From the NCBI RefSeq assembly GCF_003626655.1, contig NZ_RBAN01000004.1, positions 310,001-374,000 of the forward strand: a stretch of DNA of 64,000 nt, in the 5' to 3' direction. Below, in pieces: positions 60,438 to 64,000 of the stretch; position 1 is the first letter of the stretch; the number at the start of each line of letters is the position of its first letter. The DNA is from Micromonospora costi (lineage in GTDB: Bacteria; Actinomycetota; Actinomycetes; Mycobacteriales; Micromonosporaceae). The position numbers were made by a program, and so were the translations under genes. Under the pieces are notes generated by a model, which ran no database searches, was not told the origin of the DNA, and saw only the letters and a list, made by a program, of their open reading frames with translations.

Positions 60438-61709
60438 TCAGTGCACCGCGACGGCCACCGCCGGCTGCGTGACCTCCCCCAGCCGTGCCGGCCGGACGAC
60501 CAGGAACAGCACGGCCAGGGCCGCCACCATGCCGCCGGCCACCACCACGGCCATGGCCACGATCCCGGTCCCCAGCATGCCGACGAGGGGCGCTGCCAGC
60601 GCGCCCACGCCGAACTGCACGGCTCCGAGCAGGGCCGCCGCGGTGCCCGCCGCCTCACCGTGGCGGGACAGCGCCAGGGCGGGCGCGTTCGGCATGGCGA
60701 GCCCCGCCGCGGCGAGCACCACCCACAGCGTCGCCAGCACGGCCGGCAGACCGCCGAAGCCGGTGGCCGCGATCGTGAGCAGCGTGAGGCCGGCCACGGT
60801 CCCCGTGACCAGGGCGGTGACCAGGATCCGCTGCGGCGGGTGGCGGCGCAGCAGTCGCACGTTCAGCTGGGTCGCCGCGATGAGACCGACCGCGCCGGCG
60901 CCGAACGCGAGCCCGAACTCCTGCTCGTCGAGGCCGTACTGCTCCTGGAAGACGAACGACGACCCGGCCACGTAGGCGAACAGGGCGGCCATGGCCAGAC
61001 CGGTCACCAGGACGAGGCCGACGAAGGTACGGTCGCGCAGCAGGGACGCGTACACCCGCGCGGTCTCCGCGACGCCGCCGCGACGGCGGGCCGCGACGGG
61101 CAGCGTCTCGCGGAGCCCGAACGACGCGACGGCCGTCAGCAGCACACCGAACACGGCGAGGGCCACGAACACGCCCCGCCAGTCCGACCAGCGCAGCAGC
61201 CCGCTGCCGAGGGTCGGCGCCAGGATCGGCGCCACACCCATGACGAGCATCAGGCGGGAGAACAACCGCGCGAAGGCGGTGCCGCTGAACAGGTCGCGGA
61301 CGACAGCCATCGCCACCACCGAGGCGGCCGCGACGCCCAGCCCCTGCAACAGCCGCAGCACGCCGACGACGGTGATGGACGGGGCGAGAACGCACAGCAC
61401 CGACGCCACGACGTGCAGCGCGATGCCGGCGAGCAGCGGGGCGCGCCGCCCCACCGCGTCCGACAGCGGGCCGATCAGCAGCTGGCCGAACGCCAGCCCG
61501 GCGAGCGTTCCGGTGAGGGTCAGCTGGACGGCTGCGGACGACGTGTGCAGGTCCACGGCGATGTCTGGGAGCGCGGGCAGGTACATGTCGATGGTGAGCG
61601 GCCCGATGGCGATCAGGGAGCCGAGCACCAGGACCAGACGCAGCCGTTGTCCGGCGCTCATCAGGTCGCCGGGCAGGGTTTCCTCGGTCCGTACGGTGGT
61701 GGCGGTCAT
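60438..61709 (-). CDS. MFS multidrug exporter, Bcr/CflA family
   Basis: A 423-residue transporter with twelve predicted spans (two six-helix halves). SLIAIGPLTIDMYLPALPDIAVDL and GPLSDAVGRRAPLLAG (the A-motif loop) are Bcr/CflA hallmarks. Drives proton-coupled efflux of drugs or metabolites. ATG 61709 has GGAGGTGGGGG upstream; a longer frame runs through the repeat region and is not coding. Divergent to the repeat-rich gap. Confidence 0.92.
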   Translation of the reverse strand: MTATTVRTEETLPGDLMSAGQRLRLVLVLGSLIAIGPLTIDMYLPALPDIAVDLHTSSAAVQLTLTGTLAGLAFGQLLIGPLSDAVGRRAPLLAGIALHVVASVLCVLAPSITVVGVLRLLQGLGVAAASVVAMAVVRDLFSGTAFARLFSRLMLVMGVAPILAPTLGSGLLRWSDWRGVFVALAVFGVLLTAVASFGLRETLPVAARRRGGVAETARVYASLLRDRTFVGLVLVTGLAMAALFAYVAGSSFVFQEQYGLDEQEFGLAFGAGAVGLIAATQLNVRLLRRHPPQRILVTALVTGTVAGLTLLTIAATGFGGLPAVLATLWVVLAAAGLAMPNAPALALSRHGEAAGTAAALLGAVQFGVGALAAPLVGMLGTGIVAMAVVVAGGMVAALAVLFLVVRPARLGEVTQPAVAVAVH

Positions 61710-61873
61710 GCCCCCACCTCCGGGTGGTGGCCGCGGCCCTGGTTCAGCATCGATGCAGTGATCACACCTGCCACCAAACCCCGGACGACGCCGGTCATTC
61801 CCGGGGCGGCGGAAGGTAACCCAGCTCACAGCCGGAGTGGGTGATCCACACTCCGTGCCGCAGTGCGCCATCT

Positions 61874-61955
61874 CGCGTGATCGACTCGACTTCCCTGAAG
61901 TCGCGCCGTCGGCACGCGCGGGACACCCCGACTTCCTGGAACCGGAGTCGATCAA
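61874..61955. repeat. 82-bp structured element, copy 1
   Basis: Matches the copy at 62059-62140 at 80 of 82 bases. Outer ends TGATCGACTC and GAGTCGATCA are perfect inverted copies; a nested hairpin GACTTC/GAAGTC follows the left end, and GACTTCC recurs near the right end. Confidence 0.88.
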
Positions 61956-62058
61956 GGCTGCCCAGAGCGGGCGCCGGGGCCGGATGGCCGACCATGGACG
62001 TGATCGACACCAGATCGCCGACATGGCGGTATCCGCCGGGCGGAGACCCCGCCACATC

Positions 62059-62140
62059 CGCGTGATCGACTCGACTTTCCTGAAGTCGCGCCGTCGGGAC
62101 GCGCGGGACACCCCGACTTCCTGGAACCGGAGTCGATCAA
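62059..62140. repeat. 82-bp structured element, copy 2
   Basis: Direct repeat of 61874-61955, 103 bp away, differing at two bases. The spacer holds a GGCGG-TAT-CCGCC hairpin (62025-62037). No ORF crosses either copy convincingly. The 607-bp gap (61710-62316) between the MFS exporter and the S1 gene is otherwise empty; a small GGAGTG/CACTCC hairpin lies at 61834-61854. Confidence 0.88.
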
Positions 62141-62316
62141 TCCACACCCGCGCCGGCCCGGCTCCCCGGTGGCCTAGGATCGGGCCATGACTGCCGGGTC
62201 GGCCGTGGGCCGTGCACAGGACGGACGCCCGGCCGCCGGTTGAGCACCTCGCGGGCCAGAGGCCCGCCCCGTCGCGAGACGTGCGTTCCGCCGCTCGTGA
62301 CGGAAGGAGGTGAAGC

Positions 62317-62526
62317 ATGAGTTGGCAGGATTTCCTCGCCCGGCACCGGGTCGGTGATGTCATCGACGGTGTCGTCACGGCGCAGGCGCCGTTCGGGTCG
62401 TTCGTCGAGTCCGACGGTGTCACCGGCCTCGCGTACCAGCAGTCCTGGCCCGTGGGCACGCGGGTGACGGCCCGGATCCTCGACATCGACCCGGAGCGTC
62501 AGCGGTTCAGTCTCGCCGCCGTCTGA
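62317..62526 (+). CDS. single S1-domain protein
   Basis: A 69-residue protein consisting of one S1/OB fold: VGDVIDGVVTAQAPFGSFVESDGVTGLAYQQSWPVGTRVTARILDIDPERQRFSLAAV. A very strong GGAAGGAGG site precedes the ATG. Probably binds RNA or ribosome; a ribosome-hibernation or RNA-chaperone role is possible but unproved. A small hairpin (TTCCG...CGGAA) overlaps the ribosome-site flank and could affect translation. Followed by a hairpin at 62538-62560. Confidence 0.85.
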   Translation: MSWQDFLARHRVGDVIDGVVTAQAPFGSFVESDGVTGLAYQQSWPVGTRVTARILDIDPERQRFSLAAV

Positions 62527-62537
62527 CCGGGCGCCGG

Positions 62538-62560
62538 CCCGGGGGTCGGGTTCCCCCGGG
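62538..62560 (+). terminator. hairpin terminator of the S1-domain gene
   Basis: Perfect 8-bp stem (CCCGGGGG with CCCCCGGG) around a 7-base loop, eleven bases after the stop codon. Confidence 0.75.
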
Positions 62561-62606
62561 TCGGCGTGCGGCGCGCCGCCGTGTCGGCATGCGGCGCGCC
62601 GCCGTG
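62561..62606. repeat. 23-bp tandem repeat with GCGGCGCGCCGC palindrome
   Basis: Two adjacent 23-base copies (62561-62583 and 62584-62606) differing by one G/A, each containing the 12-bp perfect palindrome GCGGCGCGCCGC. Lies between the S1 terminator and the MFS start. May be a slippage product. Confidence 0.75.
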
Positions 62607-62662
62607 TCGGACCCGTCTGGTGTACTCGCCCGGACCGGTACGCCTGACGGTGAGGTGACCAC

Positions 62663-64000
62663 GTGGTGGCAACGGACGAGCGGGCCCGCGACAGGCGCCT
62701 CGCGCTCGTGGTCGTGGCGCTCGGCGCGACGTACGGCTACGACGGCGCGGTGATGGCCGGGGCGCAGCTCTTCGTGACCGATCGTCTCGGCCTGTCGACC
62801 ACCGAACAGGGCACCCTGCACGCGAGCACGATCGTCGGCCTGATCCTGGGCACCCTCGTGGCGGCCCGTCTGGCCGACGCGTACGGCCGCCGGCGCACGT
62901 TGGTCGCCGCCGCTGCCGGGTTCACCCTCGTGGCGACGCTGTCGCCGGTGGTGGCGCACCTGGTGTGGCTGGACTCGACGCGCCTGCTGCTCGGCGTCGG
63001 CATGGGCGTCATCCTCGTGGTGACGCCCATCTTCATCGCCGAGTCCGCCTCGGCGGCGGCCCGGGGGCGGATCGGCGTGCTCTACCAGGTGGCGACCGTG
63101 GCCGGGGTGGTGTCCGCGTTCCTCGTGGCGTACGGCCTCGCGGAGAGCCGCAACTGGCGGTTGATGCTGTGGGGTTCGGCGGTCCTCGCGGCCGTGGTGG
63201 TGGCGGTGCTGGCGTCCGTCCCGGAGACGCCGCGCTGGCGGCCGGCGGGTGCCACCCGCCGCGCGCCCGCGCCCGCTCCGGTCGGCGCGGGCGCTCCGAT
63301 CGACGCGGGCGCTCCCGTCGGCGCGGGCGCTCCGATCGACGCGGGCGCTCCGGTCGGCGTGCTCCGCGAGCTGTTCGGCGCCCGCTACCGCTCGGTGACG
63401 CTCTTCGTCGTCGCGCTCGGCTTCTTCGCGCAGATCACCGGCGTCAGCGCCGTCGGGTCCTTCAGTCCCCGGATCGTCCAGCGGATGGGCTACGAGGGGT
63501 ACTTCGCGATCCTGGTCGTGCCGGCGCTCATCCAGGTGGCCGGCCTGCTCGCCGCGCTCGCCTCGTCGTTCACCGTCGACCGGTTGGGCCGGCGGGCGAC
63601 ACTGCTCGTCGGCACCGGCATCATGGCCGTCGGGCATGCTCTGCTGGTCGTGACGTTCGCGGCAGGCGGGACGCCGGTCGTGGGTCTGGTCGGGCTGCTG
63701 TGCTTCTCCGTGGGTTTCAACAGCGGCTTCGGCGCGCTCATCTGGGTGTACGCGGCGGAGGGCTACGACGACCGCCTGCGGACGGCCGGCACGACGATGA
63801 TGCTGCTGCCGAACCTGCTGGCGAACTTCCTCCTGGCCCAGTTCTTCCTCACCGTGCTCACCGCCCTGGGCGGCACGGCCACGTTCACGCTGCTGGCCGG
63901 CGTCACCGTGCTCGCCTGGATCTTCGTCCTGCGGTCCGCCCCGGAGACCCGTGGCCGCAGCCTGGACGCGATCCACGCGTACTGGCAGGGCGGGCGCCGG
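62663..64000 (+). CDS. MFS sugar transporter, 3' end cut by window
   Basis: 446 residues present, still open at the right edge. Sugar porter/MFS features: LGATYGYDGAVMAGAQLFV, ARLADAYGRRRTL, VTPIFIAESASAAARGRI (the PESPR-like loop) and DRLGRRATLLVGTG. The central cytoplasmic loop (about 195-232) contains a 12-residue unit repeated twice (GAPIDAGAPVGA), encoded by an exact 36-bp tandem repeat at 63281-63352. Ends RSAPETRGRSLDAIHAYW, the usual sugar-porter PETKG-like tail, so little is missing. GTG 62663 and 62666 are both possible starts. Confidence 0.85.
   Translation, partial: MVATDERARDRRLALVVVALGATYGYDGAVMAGAQLFVTDRLGLSTTEQGTLHASTIVGLILGTLVAARLADAYGRRRTLVAAAAGFTLVATLSPVVAHLVWLDSTRLLLGVGMGVILVVTPIFIAESASAAARGRIGVLYQVATVAGVVSAFLVAYGLAESRNWRLMLWGSAVLAAVVVAVLASVPETPRWRPAGATRRAPAPAPVGAGAPIDAGAPVGAGAPIDAGAPVGVLRELFGARYRSVTLFVVALGFFAQITGVSAVGSFSPRIVQRMGYEGYFAILVVPALIQVAGLLAALASSFTVDRLGRRATLLVGTGIMAVGHALLVVTFAAGGTPVVGLVGLLCFSVGFNSGFGALIWVYAAEGYDDRLRTAGTTMMLLPNLLANFLLAQFFLTVLTALGGTATFTLLAGVTVLAWIFVLRSAPETRGRSLDAIHAYWQGGRR

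Noticed and set aside
61837..62190. Short ORFs across the 82-bp repeats
   Set aside because: They have no ribosome site, differ between frames, and their sequence is dictated by the repeat; no protein family is evident.

Overview
The window is chromosomal DNA of a very high-GC actinobacterium, most likely a Micromonosporaceae member (Micromonospora or a close relative). This rests on the base composition, frequent GTG starts, translationally coupled ATGA/GTGA gene junctions, and the gene content: a sigma-D/RsdA-like pair, a mycothiol-type DinB enzyme, DUF574 and DUF2267 proteins, a SAM-IV riboswitch and a Thermobifida-type polyester hydrolase. The species call is inference. No rRNA, tRNA, CRISPR array, integrase or transposase was seen. 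The window cuts a gene at each end.

Layout. 1-6145: an acyl-CoA dehydrogenase/SDR/acyl-CoA dehydrogenase cluster (minus) diverges from a TetR regulator followed by aldehyde and alcohol dehydrogenases (plus); two copies of a 19-bp operator precede the two enzyme arms. 6221-9793: a GNAT acetyltransferase and a drug-type ABC exporter with its MerR regulator, which overlaps the next gene tail to tail. 9569-19096: a LAL-type LuxR regulator, a TetR regulator, an SDR and a five-gene branched-chain-amino-acid-type ABC operon, linked by three copies of a 15-bp operator-like sequence. 19227-23536: a secreted PETase/cutinase-like hydrolase, a DUF2071 protein and two convergent LtrA membrane proteins. 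23734-28225: two secreted polysaccharide-active enzymes (GH71/99-like with CBM32-FN3-CBM32, and a GH87-like beta-helix protein). 28279-33819: SDR, Na+/H+ antiporter, glycogen-debranching-like enzyme and a ChaB/Rho-N protein. 33874-37256: anti-sigma/sigma pair and a secreted subtilase. 37429-40256: SAM-IV riboswitch, a Cys/Met-containing leader peptide and an amino-acid ABC transporter.

40284-48187 is a sugar-catabolic LacI regulon: an isomerase/DUF993/Gfo-Idh-MocA operon, the LacI gene, and a secreted LamG protein with a PQQ-type sugar dehydrogenase. GCGC-centred LacI operators lie upstream of both enzyme operons. 48463-54942 holds housekeeping-like and orphan genes (mycothiol-dependent enzyme, polar coiled-coil protein, DUF2267, PAP2 phosphatase, NTF2-like, VOC, DUF574) and a decayed methyltransferase tail. 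54983-60059 is a DeoR-first polyol-type ABC uptake operon with a zinc alcohol dehydrogenase and no ATPase. 60438-64000 carries an MFS drug exporter, a one-domain S1 protein and a truncated MFS sugar transporter.

The most unusual content is non-coding or very small: an 80-bp in-phase duplication inserting a 27-codon 'MSERSERIV' mini-ORF between two ABC ATPase genes; three unrelated intergenic palindromic elements (13951-14036, 48291-48353, and a pair at 61874-62140); promoters predicted to give leaderless transcripts; and four separate operator families whose sites can be read directly.
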